64,000 bases of DNA, taken from Candidatus Rokuibacteriota bacterium (lineage in GTDB: Bacteria; Methylomirabilota; Methylomirabilia; Rokubacteriales; CSP1-6). The notes beneath the pieces were generated by a model. That model did no database searches. It was not told the origin of the DNA and worked only from the letters and a program-made list of their open reading frames with translations. Positions 51,747 to 59,915 of this stretch are shown here, in pieces. The position numbers and the translations under genes were made by a program. Position 1 is the stretch's first letter. Each line of letters begins with the position of its first letter. The stretch is taken from positions 29,486 to 93,485 of the forward strand of contig QHSX01000041.1 of NCBI GenBank assembly GCA_003221695.1. The letters run 5' to 3'.

Positions 51747-52079
51747 ATGGCCGTGCCGGTACCGGATCTGCGAAAGAAGAGCGAGGCGGAGCTTTGGGAG
51801 CTCTTGCATTCCGGGGAAGTCGATTCGTCACTCCACCGGCAGTGTCTGGTGATGCTGGAGATGCGGAACATCGAGAAGCAACTGAAAGCGGCGACCGAGC
51901 AGGCGCGCGCCGCGGCGGATCTGGCGATCGCCTCACACGGAATGGTCGCCGCAACGCGCGCGCTGGCCGCCTTCACGCGGGGCCTGGTCAGAGCCACGTG
52001 GGCGCTGTTCGCGGTCGCCGCAGCCACGCTCATCCTCACCCTCGCGCAGGTTCTGATCGCGACGAAGGTGGTCGGGTGA
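51747..52079 (+). CDS. Small helical protein with C-terminal membrane anchor
   Basis: A 110-residue protein. The N-terminal part (SEAELWELLHSGEVDSSLHRQCLVMLEMRNIEKQL) is helical and charged, the middle is Ala-rich, and residues 88-107 (WALFAVAAATLILTLAQVLI) form one membrane segment, so it is probably tail-anchored in the inner membrane. GGGAGGAAGG precedes ATG 51747. It follows the coiled-coil gene by 110 bases. Function unknown. Confidence 0.7.
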   Translation: MAVPVPDLRKKSEAELWELLHSGEVDSSLHRQCLVMLEMRNIEKQLKAATEQARAAADLAIASHGMVAATRALAAFTRGLVRATWALFAVAAATLILTLAQVLIATKVVG

Positions 52080-52085
52080 GTGGCG

Positions 52086-52280
52086 TCACACCGCGAGTCG
52101 ACGCTCCCACTGCACGTTGCAGTCTACGCACTCCACCCACGCCACGCCCCAGCACACGTCGTTCTCGGTCACCTCGACGATGCGGCCCGCGAGCCCGTCG
52201 CACACGCGATGCTCCGCGAGGTACGTCTCGAAGCTTCCGACGAGGTCGGCGATGACAGCCGCGCGGCGTCCATCCTCCAT
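52086..52280 (-). CDS. CxxC mini-protein, unknown function
   Basis: A 64-residue protein with TENDVCWGVAWVECVDCNVQWERR at the end, where ECVDC gives one CxxC pair and a further Cys lies ten residues before: a possible half zinc-ribbon. GTGGGGGA precedes ATG 52280, 12 bases after the beta-lactamase-like gene, so it could be co-transcribed. Short, so chance remains possible. Confidence 0.5.
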   Translation of the reverse strand: MEDGRRAAVIADLVGSFETYLAEHRVCDGLAGRIVEVTENDVCWGVAWVECVDCNVQWERRLAV

Positions 52281-52292
52281 CGTCGTCCCCCA

Positions 52293-53459
52293 CTAGAGCG
52301 CCCGATACACCTCCGTCTCGAACTTCTCGAACAGGTCGATCGCCGTGCGGTCGTAGAACGGGAAGACCTGTGAGAGGAAGACGCCACAGACGCGCTTGGC
52401 TCGGTCGATCCAGAAGTAGGTATTGGCCAGACCGGCCCACGCCAGGCTGCCGGCCGCGCGGCCTGTCGGCGCCGGCTGGGTGTTGATCAGAAAGCTCAGG
52501 CCCCAGCCCTTCGGCATCCGCGGGAACAGCTCGACGTCGTTGGACAGCGTCGGGGCCGTCGACCTCAGCACGCCGATGTCGAGCGCGCCGAGGTGGTTCT
52601 GCGCCATGAGGGCGACGGTCTCGGGGCGCAACACCTGCGCGCCTTTGAAGGTGCCGCCCTGCATGATCATGTACGCGAAGGCGAGGTAGTCCGGGGCGGT
52701 GCCGTACAGCCCGCCGCCGCCCATCAGGAATTCGGGGTCCTGTTGGACCTCGAACGGGACCGGGGTGAGCGCGCCGTCTGCCCCCCGCTGGTGCACGCTC
52801 GCGAGCCGCTCGCGTTGTGAGGGCGAGATCCGGAAGGAGGTGTCTTTCATGCCGAGGGGGCCGAAGATGTTCTCCTGGAAGTACCGGTCGAGCTTCTGGC
52901 CGCCCGCGGCCTCGACCATCTTGCCGACCCAATCGATGCTGATCCCGTACTCCCATCGGTCGCCCGGATCGAACATCAGCGGGGTCGTCAGCGCGGCGTT
53001 CGTGCAGGTCGTGACCCCCGGCGTGCCCGTGACGGTCTGATACCGGGCGACCGCCGGGTCCCAGATCTCATAGCCGAACCCCGCCGTGTGGGTCAGGAGG
53101 TGACGGAGCGTGATCGACCGCTTGGGCGGCCGGAGCAGCGGCTGGCCGGCGGCGTCGAAGCCCTCGAGCACCCTGGCCGCGGTGAGCTCCGGGACCACCT
53201 CGCTCGCGGGGCGCTCGAGACTCAGCTTGCCTCGCTCCACGAGCTGCATGGCGGCGGCCGCGGTGATGGCCTTGGTCATCGACGCGATCCACACGACCGT
53301 GTCGATGGTCATCGGCGCTTTCCCGCCGAGCTCCCGCCTGCCAAAAGCGCCTTCGTACAGGATCTCCGTGCCGGTCGCGGCGATCGCGACGACACCGGGC
53401 ATCGCCGTCGACTCGACGGCTTGGCGCAGGATCCGATCGATGGTCTTCAGGCCCGACAT
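52293..53459 (-). CDS. Serine hydrolase of the beta-lactamase/class C family
   Basis: A 388-residue penicillin-binding-protein-fold hydrolase. The nucleophile motif is SMTK (Ser60-Lys63) in VWIASMTKAI; the second motif Tyr is in WEYGIS. LRHLLTHTAGFGYEIWD and FGPLGMKDTSF are class C/EstB-like family marks. No signal peptide is seen, so an esterase (EstB or LovD-like) is more likely than a periplasmic beta-lactamase. GGAGGTGG precedes ATG 53459; the frame is open upstream but without support. Confidence 0.9.
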   Translation of the reverse strand: MSGLKTIDRILRQAVESTAMPGVVAIAATGTEILYEGAFGRRELGGKAPMTIDTVVWIASMTKAITAAAAMQLVERGKLSLERPASEVVPELTAARVLEGFDAAGQPLLRPPKRSITLRHLLTHTAGFGYEIWDPAVARYQTVTGTPGVTTCTNAALTTPLMFDPGDRWEYGISIDWVGKMVEAAGGQKLDRYFQENIFGPLGMKDTSFRISPSQRERLASVHQRGADGALTPVPFEVQQDPEFLMGGGGLYGTAPDYLAFAYMIMQGGTFKGAQVLRPETVALMAQNHLGALDIGVLRSTAPTLSNDVELFPRMPKGWGLSFLINTQPAPTGRAAGSLAWAGLANTYFWIDRAKRVCGVFLSQVFPFYDRTAIDLFEKFETEVYRAL

Positions 53460-53561
53460 GTTCCACCTCCGCGTGGGTAGGGCGACAGGGTATAGCAAGA
53501 CGCCGTGCGTCTCAACGGGCGGGCGTCGCCGCTCGCCCGACGCCGGGCGGAGAGATGGGAT

Positions 53562-53589
53562 TTGACAAACCGAGTGGGCGAACGATAAT
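53562..53589 (+). promoter_or_regulatory. Strong sigma70-type promoter
   Basis: TTGACA (53562-53567), a 16-base spacer and GATAAT (53584-53589) stand about 57 bases before the binding-protein ATG at 53647. The -35 box is perfect and the -10 box matches five of six, the best promoter seen by eye in the window. Confidence 0.65.
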
Positions 53590-53646
53590 GGCGCATCGCG
53601 GCGAGTCGTTTCCCCACGCCTCGCTCGCAAGGGGAGGTCGAGTCCG

Positions 53647-55248
53647 ATGCGGCACGCAATGCTCACGCTCCTCGTCGCCGTCGTCCTGCAGCTCACGGTG
53701 GGCTCCGCGCTCGGCCAGACCTTCGTGTTCGGCGCCCAGGGTGAGCCCGTGCAGCTGGATCCAGCAATCATCACTGACGGGATCTCGTCGCGCATCACCC
53801 GGCAGGTCTTCGACGGGCTCGTGAGGTACAAGGGGGCGACCACCGAGGTCGAGCCGGCGCTGGCCGAGCGGTGGGACGTGTCGGGGGACGGCCGGGTCTG
53901 GACGTTCCAGCTCCGCCGCAACGTCCGGTTCCACGACGGGACCCCGCTCGACGCCGCGAGCGTCGTCTGGAACTTCGAGCGCTGGTGGAAGGCCGGTCAT
54001 CCGCAGCACGACAACCAGGTCAAGGCGGGCCAGACCTTCGAGTACTGGGAGGCGCAATTTGGCGGGTTCGACGACAAGTCGATCGTCTCGAGGGTCGACG
54101 CGGTCGGCTCGCACACGGTCCGCATCACGCTGAAGGACCCGCAGGCTCCGTTTCTCGCCAACCTCGCGATGTTCGTCTTCGACATCGCGAGTCCGAGCGC
54201 GGTGGAGAAGTGGGGCACGGAGTTCGGAAAGCACCCGGTGGGCACGGGCGCCTTCAAGCTCGTCGAGTGGAAGCCGAACCAGGAGGTCGTCCTCGAGGCC
54301 AACGCCGACTACTGGGGCCCGAAGCCCCGCGTGAAGCGCGTGGTCGTGCGGAACATCAAGGACAACTCGCAACGACTCGGCGCGCTGAAGGCGGGCGAGA
54401 TCCACGGCATGGAAGGGCTGAACCCCGAGGACGTTCTGGTGGTCAAGAGTGACCCGGATCTCCAGCTTCTCTTGCGCCCGACGAACACCACCGGCTACAT
54501 CGCGTTCAACTTCAAGGTGAAGGAGTTCCAGGACAAGCGGGTGCGCCAGGCGTTCGCGCACGCCGTCAACAAGAAGGCCCTCGTGGATGCGCTGTACGGC
54601 GGCACGGGGCTCGTGGCGACGCAGTTCCAGCCGCCCTCCCTCTGGGGGTACAAGCGGGACCTCCGAGACTTCGACTACAGCCCGGCGAGGGCGCGGGAGC
54701 TCCTCGGACAAGCCGGGTTCGCGCAAGGGGTTTCGGAGATCACGTGGGACGACGGGAAACGGGAGCCCCTCGTCTTCTGGTACATGTCGCGCTCGCGGCC
54801 GTACTTTCCCAACCCGAAGGAGATCGCCGAGGCGATGGCCGCGGATCTGGCGAAGGTCGGGATCAAGGCCCAGCTCCAGACCGCCGACTGGGCGGTGTAC
54901 CTGGACAAGCGGAAGAACGGGCAGCTTCCGCTCTACATGCTCGGCTGGACCGGCGACAACGGCGACCCCGACAACTTCCTGTGTTACTTCTTCTGCTCGC
55001 CGGGCGCCCCGCGCGAGGGCTTCTACGCGAACAACCCGCTCGCCGAGGTCCTGCTCCGCGCCCAGAAGCTGACGAACCAGGCGGAGCGCGCGAAACTCTA
55101 CCGTCAGGCCGAGCAGATGCTGCACGACGACGTCGGGCGGCTCTTCATCGCGAACAACCAGCCGCCGCTCGCCTTCTCCAAGCGAGTGAAGGGATACGTG
55201 CCCCACCCGACGGGCTCCGAGTACTTCGCCGCGGTGGAGATCCAGTAA
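53647..55248 (+). CDS. ABC importer solute-binding protein, family 5
   Basis: A 533-residue periplasmic binding protein with a Sec signal (cleavage near SALGQ, residue 23). Family landmarks: LAERWDVSGDGRVWTFQLRRNVRFHDGTPLDA, HPVGTGAFKLVEW, KRVRQAFAHAVNKKAL and ARELLGQAGF. The sequence DNGDPDNFLCYFFCS is typical of dipeptide/glutathione-type members. AGGGGAGG precedes the ATG, behind a strong promoter. Partner permeases follow; no ATPase genes do. Confidence 0.93.
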   Translation: MRHAMLTLLVAVVLQLTVGSALGQTFVFGAQGEPVQLDPAIITDGISSRITRQVFDGLVRYKGATTEVEPALAERWDVSGDGRVWTFQLRRNVRFHDGTPLDAASVVWNFERWWKAGHPQHDNQVKAGQTFEYWEAQFGGFDDKSIVSRVDAVGSHTVRITLKDPQAPFLANLAMFVFDIASPSAVEKWGTEFGKHPVGTGAFKLVEWKPNQEVVLEANADYWGPKPRVKRVVVRNIKDNSQRLGALKAGEIHGMEGLNPEDVLVVKSDPDLQLLLRPTNTTGYIAFNFKVKEFQDKRVRQAFAHAVNKKALVDALYGGTGLVATQFQPPSLWGYKRDLRDFDYSPARARELLGQAGFAQGVSEITWDDGKREPLVFWYMSRSRPYFPNPKEIAEAMAADLAKVGIKAQLQTADWAVYLDKRKNGQLPLYMLGWTGDNGDPDNFLCYFFCSPGAPREGFYANNPLAEVLLRAQKLTNQAERAKLYRQAEQMLHDDVGRLFIANNQPPLAFSKRVKGYVPHPTGSEYFAAVEIQ

Positions 55249-55276
55249 CGCTCAGGGATCCACGGCGGAGCTGGCC

Positions 55277-56281
55277 GTGAGGCGCTACGCGCTTCAGCGC
55301 GGCCTCACGGCGGTCCCCGTCCTCCTCGGTGTCTCCGTCCTCGTTTTCAGCTTCATCCACCTGATTCCCGGCGATCCCGCCGTGACGATGCTCGGCGAGC
55401 GGGCGACGCCCGAGAAGGTGGCGGAAGTCCGCGTCCGGCTCGGGCTCGACCGTCCCCTCTGGGAGCAGTACGTGCGCTACGTGGGTCGCGTCGTACGCGG
55501 CGATCTCGGGGTGTCCATCGTCCGGGGCGACCCGGTGCTCACCGATCTGCTCCGGCGCTTCCCCGCGACCGTTGAGCTCGCGACGGCGGCGATCGTCGTG
55601 GCCGTCGGCCTGGGAATCCCGGTCGGGGTGGCCTCGGCCGTCTGGCGAAACTCGGTGGTCGACAGCCTCGCGCGGCTCCTGGCGCTCACCGGGGTCTCGA
55701 TGCCCATCTTCTGGCTCGGCGTCATGCTGGCGTGGTTCTTCGGCGTCACCCTCCGAGTCCTGCCGACCGGCTTCCGCCTCGACACCGGAACCGCGTTCGT
55801 GCCGTGGACCAACTTCGTCATCGTCGACGCCGCGCTGCAGGGGAACTGGCCCCTGCTGGTCGACGCGCTCCGCCACCTGATCCTGCCCGCGCTCGCGCTC
55901 GCGACGATTCCCCTCGCGATCGTCGCCCGCATGACGCGCGCCAGCATGCTGGAGGTGCTGTCCCGGGAGTTCATCCGCACGGCGGAGGCCAAGGGGTTGC
56001 CGCAGGGGGCGGTGATCCTGCACCACGCCCTTCGGAACGCGCTCCTGCCCGTGGTGACGGTGATCGGACTTCAGATTGGCCAGCTGCTGGCTGGGGCGAT
56101 CCTCACCGAAACGATCTTCTCGTGGCCCGGCATCGGGCTGTGGGTCTACGAGTCGATCGAGGCTCGGGACTACGCCATCGTGCAGGGGACCAGTCTCTTC
56201 ATCGCGGTCATCGTCGTGGTCGTGAACTTGATGACCGACCTGCTCTACGCCGTGGTGGATCCACGCATCCGGTACGATTGA
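55277..56281 (+). CDS. Peptide-type ABC importer permease (DppB-like)
   Basis: A 334-residue permease: RRYALQRGLTAVPVLLGVSVLVFSFIHLIPGDPAV at the start, LGLDRPLWEQYVRYVGRVVRGDLG, EAA loop EFIRTAEAKGLPQGAVILHHALRN, and ending VNLMTDLLYAVVDPRIRYD. The stop overlaps the next start by one base (TGATG). It lies 28 bases after the binding-protein gene. Confidence 0.93.
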   Translation: MRRYALQRGLTAVPVLLGVSVLVFSFIHLIPGDPAVTMLGERATPEKVAEVRVRLGLDRPLWEQYVRYVGRVVRGDLGVSIVRGDPVLTDLLRRFPATVELATAAIVVAVGLGIPVGVASAVWRNSVVDSLARLLALTGVSMPIFWLGVMLAWFFGVTLRVLPTGFRLDTGTAFVPWTNFVIVDAALQGNWPLLVDALRHLILPALALATIPLAIVARMTRASMLEVLSREFIRTAEAKGLPQGAVILHHALRNALLPVVTVIGLQIGQLLAGAILTETIFSWPGIGLWVYESIEARDYAIVQGTSLFIAVIVVVVNLMTDLLYAVVDPRIRYD

Positions 56282-57183
56282 TGGCGACGGTCCAGGACGC
56301 GGTCGTCCGTCGCCCGGAGGCTTGGACGGGCCGCGGTCGGAGCCCGGCCCACGCGGCCTGGCTCCGGCTCGTCGCGAGTCCGGTGGCGCGCGCCGGGTTC
56401 GCCATCGTCGGCGTGTTCGTCCTGATCGCGGTGCTCACACCCGCGGTCCATCACTACGACGCCACGACCGACGCGGATCTCACGCTGCGGCTCAAGCCCC
56501 CGACCGCGGCCCACCCGCTCGGCACGGACACTCTCGGGCGCGACATCCTCGTGCGCGTCCTCCACGCCACCCGGGTGTCGCTCGGGCTCGCGGTGAGCGC
56601 CGTCGCCGTCGCCGCCGTGGTCGGCTCGCTCCTCGGCTTTCTCGCCGGCTACCTCCGACGTCGGGTCGACCTGGTTCTGATGTTCTGTATGGATATCCTC
56701 CTTGCCTTTCCGGCGACGCTCCTGGCGATCGCCATCGTGGCGATGATCGGCCCCGGCCTGCGCAACTCGCTGTTCGCGATCAGCCTGGTGTCGATCCCCG
56801 CGTACGCGCGCCTGAGCCGCGGCGCCGTGCTCGCGCTGCGCAACCAGGAGTTCGTTCTCGCGGCGCGGGGCCTGGGCGGTGGCGGGGGCCGCGTCCTCGT
56901 GAGCCACATCGTGCCCAACAGCCTGCCACCGCTGATCGTCCAGGCGACGCTCTCGGTCGCGTTCGCCATTCTGGAGGCGGCGGCGCTCGGCTTCCTCGGG
57001 CTCGGAGCCCAGCCGCCGACGCCCGAGTGGGGCGCGATGCTCGCGGATTCTTACAAGTACTTCACGAGCGGCGCGTGGTGGGCCTTCTTCTTCCCCGGCG
57101 CCGCGATCATGCTCGCCGTGCTCGGGTTCAACCTGCTCGGCGACGGCCTCCGCGATGCGCTCGATCCGCGCCTGGGCCAGTGA
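56281..57183 (+). CDS. Peptide-type ABC importer permease (DppC-like)
   Basis: A 300-residue permease: membrane anchor at about 38-58, LGTDTLGRDILVRVLHATRVSLGLAV, EAA loop EFVLAARGLGGGGGRVLVSHIVPN and ending GFNLLGDGLRDALDPRLGQ. ATG 56281 overlaps the B stop by one base; the upstream part of the open frame belongs to B in another frame. It closes an operon without ATPases, convergent with the small gene at 57197. Confidence 0.93.
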   Translation: MATVQDAVVRRPEAWTGRGRSPAHAAWLRLVASPVARAGFAIVGVFVLIAVLTPAVHHYDATTDADLTLRLKPPTAAHPLGTDTLGRDILVRVLHATRVSLGLAVSAVAVAAVVGSLLGFLAGYLRRRVDLVLMFCMDILLAFPATLLAIAIVAMIGPGLRNSLFAISLVSIPAYARLSRGAVLALRNQEFVLAARGLGGGGGRVLVSHIVPNSLPPLIVQATLSVAFAILEAAALGFLGLGAQPPTPEWGAMLADSYKYFTSGAWWAFFFPGAAIMLAVLGFNLLGDGLRDALDPRLGQ

Positions 57184-57196
57184 GGACGGTCGGTCG

Positions 57197-57601
57197 CTAC
57201 CGCAGCGCGCGCCCGTCGCTCTCGAGGAAGGTATAGTCCCAGACACTCACCGCGTAATGGTCGGCGGCCGGGAGGTGGGGGACCTCGAAGTACGCCCGCC
57301 CGAGCCCGGACACGCCGCCGGGGATCCAGGCGATGCGGCTGCCGACGACGACACCGGAGCCGTCGAGGGCTCGCGCGAGGATCCGGACGGGCTCCGCGTG
57401 CTGCCCGTGCAGGCTGGCGATGTAGCCACGGACGACGCGCGCGTTCGCGCCCTCGGGCTCGACGGCCCAGTCGAGCTTGAAGTGGGTCTCCCAGCCGGCC
57501 ATCAGCGTGCTCGCCGAGGCGGCCGCGTCCCTGCCGACCGTGACGCAGGAGGCTCCGGCGACGACCACGATCAGACCGAGCGCGAGGCCGGCGAGGCTCA
57601 T
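57197..57601 (-). CDS. Small exported or lipoprotein-like protein
   Basis: A 134-residue protein. Residues 1-19 are hydrophobic with AGASC, an imperfect lipobox that could give a lipidated Cys19. The mature part has an SH3-like pattern (HFKLDWAVEPEGANARVVRGYIASLHGQ, VRILARALDGSGVVVG, AYFEVPHLPAADHYAVSVWDYTF), close to FxxLR-type small lipoproteins seen near outer-membrane genes. AAGGAGGAG precedes the ATG. Function unknown. Confidence 0.72.
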   Translation of the reverse strand: MSLAGLALGLIVVVAGASCVTVGRDAAASASTLMAGWETHFKLDWAVEPEGANARVVRGYIASLHGQHAEPVRILARALDGSGVVVGSRIAWIPGGVSGLGRAYFEVPHLPAADHYAVSVWDYTFLESDGRALR

Positions 57602-57761
57602 GCTCTCCTCCTTGTCTTAGACACATATACGCCCTGGAGCCGAGCGTTGCTCGGGCAAGAGGAGAACCTTTAGGGTGTTTGCCCCCGGCCGGATTCGAGG
57701 AAACACCTGATTGAACGGGCTTCTCACCACACCTAGGCTCGAATCGGCGGGTGCCTATCCA
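57602..57761. other. 160-base divergent gap with three inverted repeats
   Basis: Between the small lipoprotein-like gene and the response regulator lie CCGAGC-GTT-GCTCGG (57640-57654), GGTGTTT/AAACACC (57674-57680, 57701-57707) and GATTCGAG/CTCGAATC (57692-57699, 57738-57745). The latter two interleave. Candidate operators for the response regulator, possibly autoregulation. No convincing promoter pair was seen. Confidence 0.35.
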
Positions 57762-58202
57762 ATGACCGAAATGACGACAAGAGTGTTGATCGTCGACGAC
57801 GATGTCGAGTTCCTCGAGGGCCTCAAGGCGACTCTCGTGGGACAGGGCTATCAGGTGGACCGATCGTCGCACGGCGCGGATGCTCTCATGGCCATCCGCC
57901 TGGTGCGTCCGGACGTTGTCCTGCTCGACATCAGGATGCGCGGAATCAGCGGCGTGGAAGTCTTGAAGCGCATCCGCACGATGGATCCCACCATCCCCGT
58001 GATCATGGTGACCGCCGCCGATGATCCCGTGGTCATCCGTGAGACACGCGAAATCGGGGCCTACGGCTACCTCGTCAAGCCGATCGAGGAGGCTCGTCTG
58101 ACCCGGATGATCACCGAGGCTGTCGCGGTCTCCCGGCCCGGTCGCGACGGTCTGGGGCGACTCGCGCGTCCGGTAGGGAAGGCAGCCGAAGCCAAGGGGT
58201 GA
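57762..58202 (+). CDS. Single-domain response regulator
   Basis: A 146-residue CheY-like protein: acidic pair VLIVDDD, phospho-acceptor Asp in VVLLDIRMRG, Thr in MVTAAD and Lys in YLVKPIEE. A short tail of about 25 residues (RDGLGRLARPVGKAAEAKG) has no output domain, so it must act by protein contact. I start at ATG 57762; ATG 57771 is possible. No kinase is adjacent; the orphan hybrid kinase 13 kb away is one possible partner. Confidence 0.88.
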   Translation: MTEMTTRVLIVDDDVEFLEGLKATLVGQGYQVDRSSHGADALMAIRLVRPDVVLLDIRMRGISGVEVLKRIRTMDPTIPVIMVTAADDPVVIRETREIGAYGYLVKPIEEARLTRMITEAVAVSRPGRDGLGRLARPVGKAAEAKG

Positions 58203-58209
58203 ATTTCGG

Positions 58210-58223
58210 GCACGCTCGTGCCA
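58210..58223 (+). terminator. Hairpin after the response regulator
   Basis: GGCACG-CT-CGTGCC begins eight bases after the stop codon. It is followed by ACGGGG, not a T run. A palindrome CCTCGATTCGAGG at 58263-58275 lies further downstream in the same gap. Confidence 0.35.
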
Positions 58224-58360
58224 CGGGGTCACCGCCGCTTGTCCCAGATTGGACGCGCACGCCTCGATTCGAGGTGACCGCCTGACCAGCTAACCCCGGT
58301 TTTTCCAACTGTCCCGAGCCCTGAGCCGATTGGCATCGCCTATGCTGCCTCGGCTCGTCC

Positions 58361-58795
58361 ATGAAAAGCGCGTCCGTCCTCGCCGCCGTCACGGCGCTAA
58401 CTCTCGGCTTCGCTCCGGCGTTTGGACAGGATGGGAGCATAGGGGTGAAGGCGCCGAGCCCCACTCGTGGAGCGACGCTCCCGAGCCTCCAGTACGAGGC
58501 CACGCAGCCCATCGACGACAACTACCCCCTCGGAGGCGTGCGGATCCTCTACGATCCGGCCTTCTTCAGTCAGTTCTCGGTCCCGACCGAAACGCCGACC
58601 TCGACCGGTCGGGTGGGCCTCGCAGGCTGGACCACGCCCAACCCTCCGCTCGGCGGCAATGACGGTGGCTTCAGAGAGGTCAGCGGCTGGCTCGGCTTCG
58701 GGCTGGCCGTGACCTGGGGTGGACCTGCCGCCCGGAAGACTCCGACGCAGCGCGCCGAGCCGAAGGCGGCCGCGCCGAGCCGACCGGCACCCTGA
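58361..58795 (+). CDS. Small exported protein of unknown function
   Basis: A 144-residue protein with a Sec signal peptide (MKSASVLAAVTALTLGFAPAFGQ). The mature part is short on charged residues with Pro/Gly turns (VKAPSPTRGATLPSLQYEA, GVRILYDPAFFSQFSVP) and ends in a Pro/Ala/Lys tail. No catalytic motif or repeated unit is seen and I do not recognise a family. No clear ribosome binding site is present before the ATG. Confidence 0.6.
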   Translation: MKSASVLAAVTALTLGFAPAFGQDGSIGVKAPSPTRGATLPSLQYEATQPIDDNYPLGGVRILYDPAFFSQFSVPTETPTSTGRVGLAGWTTPNPPLGGNDGGFREVSGWLGFGLAVTWGGPAARKTPTQRAEPKAAAPSRPAP

Positions 58796-58882
58796 GCGGC
58801 GCACCCGTCCCCGCTCCGCCCTCCGACGATTCCGGCACTTGATACAGGATCCGCGCTGAGGGTTTGCCCCGATACCTGGTCC

Positions 58883-58912
58883 TTGACATGTAGGGAGACC
58901 TCGCGCTATGTT
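58883..58912 (+). promoter_or_regulatory. Candidate sigma70-type promoter
   Basis: TTGACA (58883-58888), an 18-base spacer and TATGTT (58907-58912) lie about 75 bases before the lactonase-like ATG at 58988. The -35 box is perfect; the -10 box matches four of six. Confidence 0.5.
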
Positions 58913-58987
58913 CCCGCGCCAGCGGGTCGAGAGGGCGGGGACGCGGGTTCGCTCGAGCACTACCACCACGCACGAGGAGACGAGGCC

Positions 58988-59848
58988 ATGAGAAAGCTGG
59001 GGATCGCCGCGGTGCTACTCGGAATGCTGTGCATGGTCCCGTCCACGGGATCCGCGCAGGTGAAGGTGTACTGGACCACGAGCGGCATGTTCGGTCCGTT
59101 CAACATCCAGGGGCTGATCCCGTCGATCCCGAAGGAGAAGGCGCGCGACATCACGATTCCGATCAGCATGTGGGTCATCGACCACCCGAAGGGGCTCGTC
59201 GTCTTCGACACCGGAAACAACGCCGCGGTTTCCGACGGTGGGTGCAAGAGCCACTGGGCGGCCGGCAACTGTGACTTCCTCAAGCCAAGTCAGAAGCGTG
59301 ACGACGTCATCGACATGCAGCTGAAGAAGCTCGGGTACTCGACCGACAAGGTGAAGGCCGTGATCACCTCGCACGCTCACCTGGACCACATCGGCAACAT
59401 CAAGCTCTTCCCGAAGGCGGTCCACGTCATCCAGAAGAAGGAGCTGTACCAGGCGTGGTGGCCCGAGAAGTTCCAGCGGGAGGGCGGCGTGTTCGTGATG
59501 GCGGACTTCGACGGTCCCGCCCGTGACTTCAACTACCTCGAGCTCGAGGGCGATTACGATCTGTTCGGCGACGGCACCGTGACGGTTCTCAGCACGCCGG
59601 GCCACACGCTCGGCCATCAGTCGGTGAAGGTCAAGCTGGGCGGCGGGCAGACGCTCGTCCTGTCGCAAGACGCGATCTGGATGAAGGAGAACCTGGACGG
59701 CTATCCGGCCGGGCTCAACTACAGCGTCAAGGACTATAACAACTCCGTCAACAGGCTGAAGATGATCCGCGACCTCGAAAACGCGGAGATCTTCTTCGCC
59801 CACGATCAGGATCAGTTCGCCGCCAAGGGCGGCAAATGGTATAGATAG
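58988..59848 (+). CDS. Metallo-beta-lactamase-fold N-acyl homoserine lactonase-like enzyme, exported
   Basis: A 286-residue enzyme with a Sec signal (cleavage near GSAQ, residue 24). The zinc motif SHAHLDHIGN gives HxHxDH, with further ligands in TPGHTLGHQS, DAIW and the final FFAHDQDQF. WVIDHPKGLVVFDTGNN is typical of AiiA/AhlD-like lactonases. Known relatives open homoserine lactones, so quorum quenching is possible, but most exported members are untested. The ATG at 58988 has GAGGAGACGAGG before it. Confidence 0.88.
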   Translation: MRKLGIAAVLLGMLCMVPSTGSAQVKVYWTTSGMFGPFNIQGLIPSIPKEKARDITIPISMWVIDHPKGLVVFDTGNNAAVSDGGCKSHWAAGNCDFLKPSQKRDDVIDMQLKKLGYSTDKVKAVITSHAHLDHIGNIKLFPKAVHVIQKKELYQAWWPEKFQREGGVFVMADFDGPARDFNYLELEGDYDLFGDGTVTVLSTPGHTLGHQSVKVKLGGGQTLVLSQDAIWMKENLDGYPAGLNYSVKDYNNSVNRLKMIRDLENAEIFFAHDQDQFAAKGGKWYR

Positions 59849-59869
59849 GCCCTCGCTTACTCCGCAGCA

Positions 59870-59898
59870 AGGAGGCCCCCCGCAGCGGGGGGCCTCCT
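59870..59898 (+). terminator. Long GC hairpin after the lactonase-like gene
   Basis: AGGAGGCCCCCCGC-A-GCGGGGGGCCTCCT is a 14-bp perfect stem (about 12 bp usable with the loop). It lies 21 bases after the stop. No T run follows, but stem strength makes it the clearest terminator-like element here. Confidence 0.6.
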
Positions 59899-59915
59899 CC
59901 CGTGGTGCCTGCATC

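Noticed and set aside
53460..53921. Upstream extension of the beta-lactamase-like gene
   Set aside because: It runs opposite the binding-protein gene and its promoter; GGAGGTGG marks ATG 53459 as the start.
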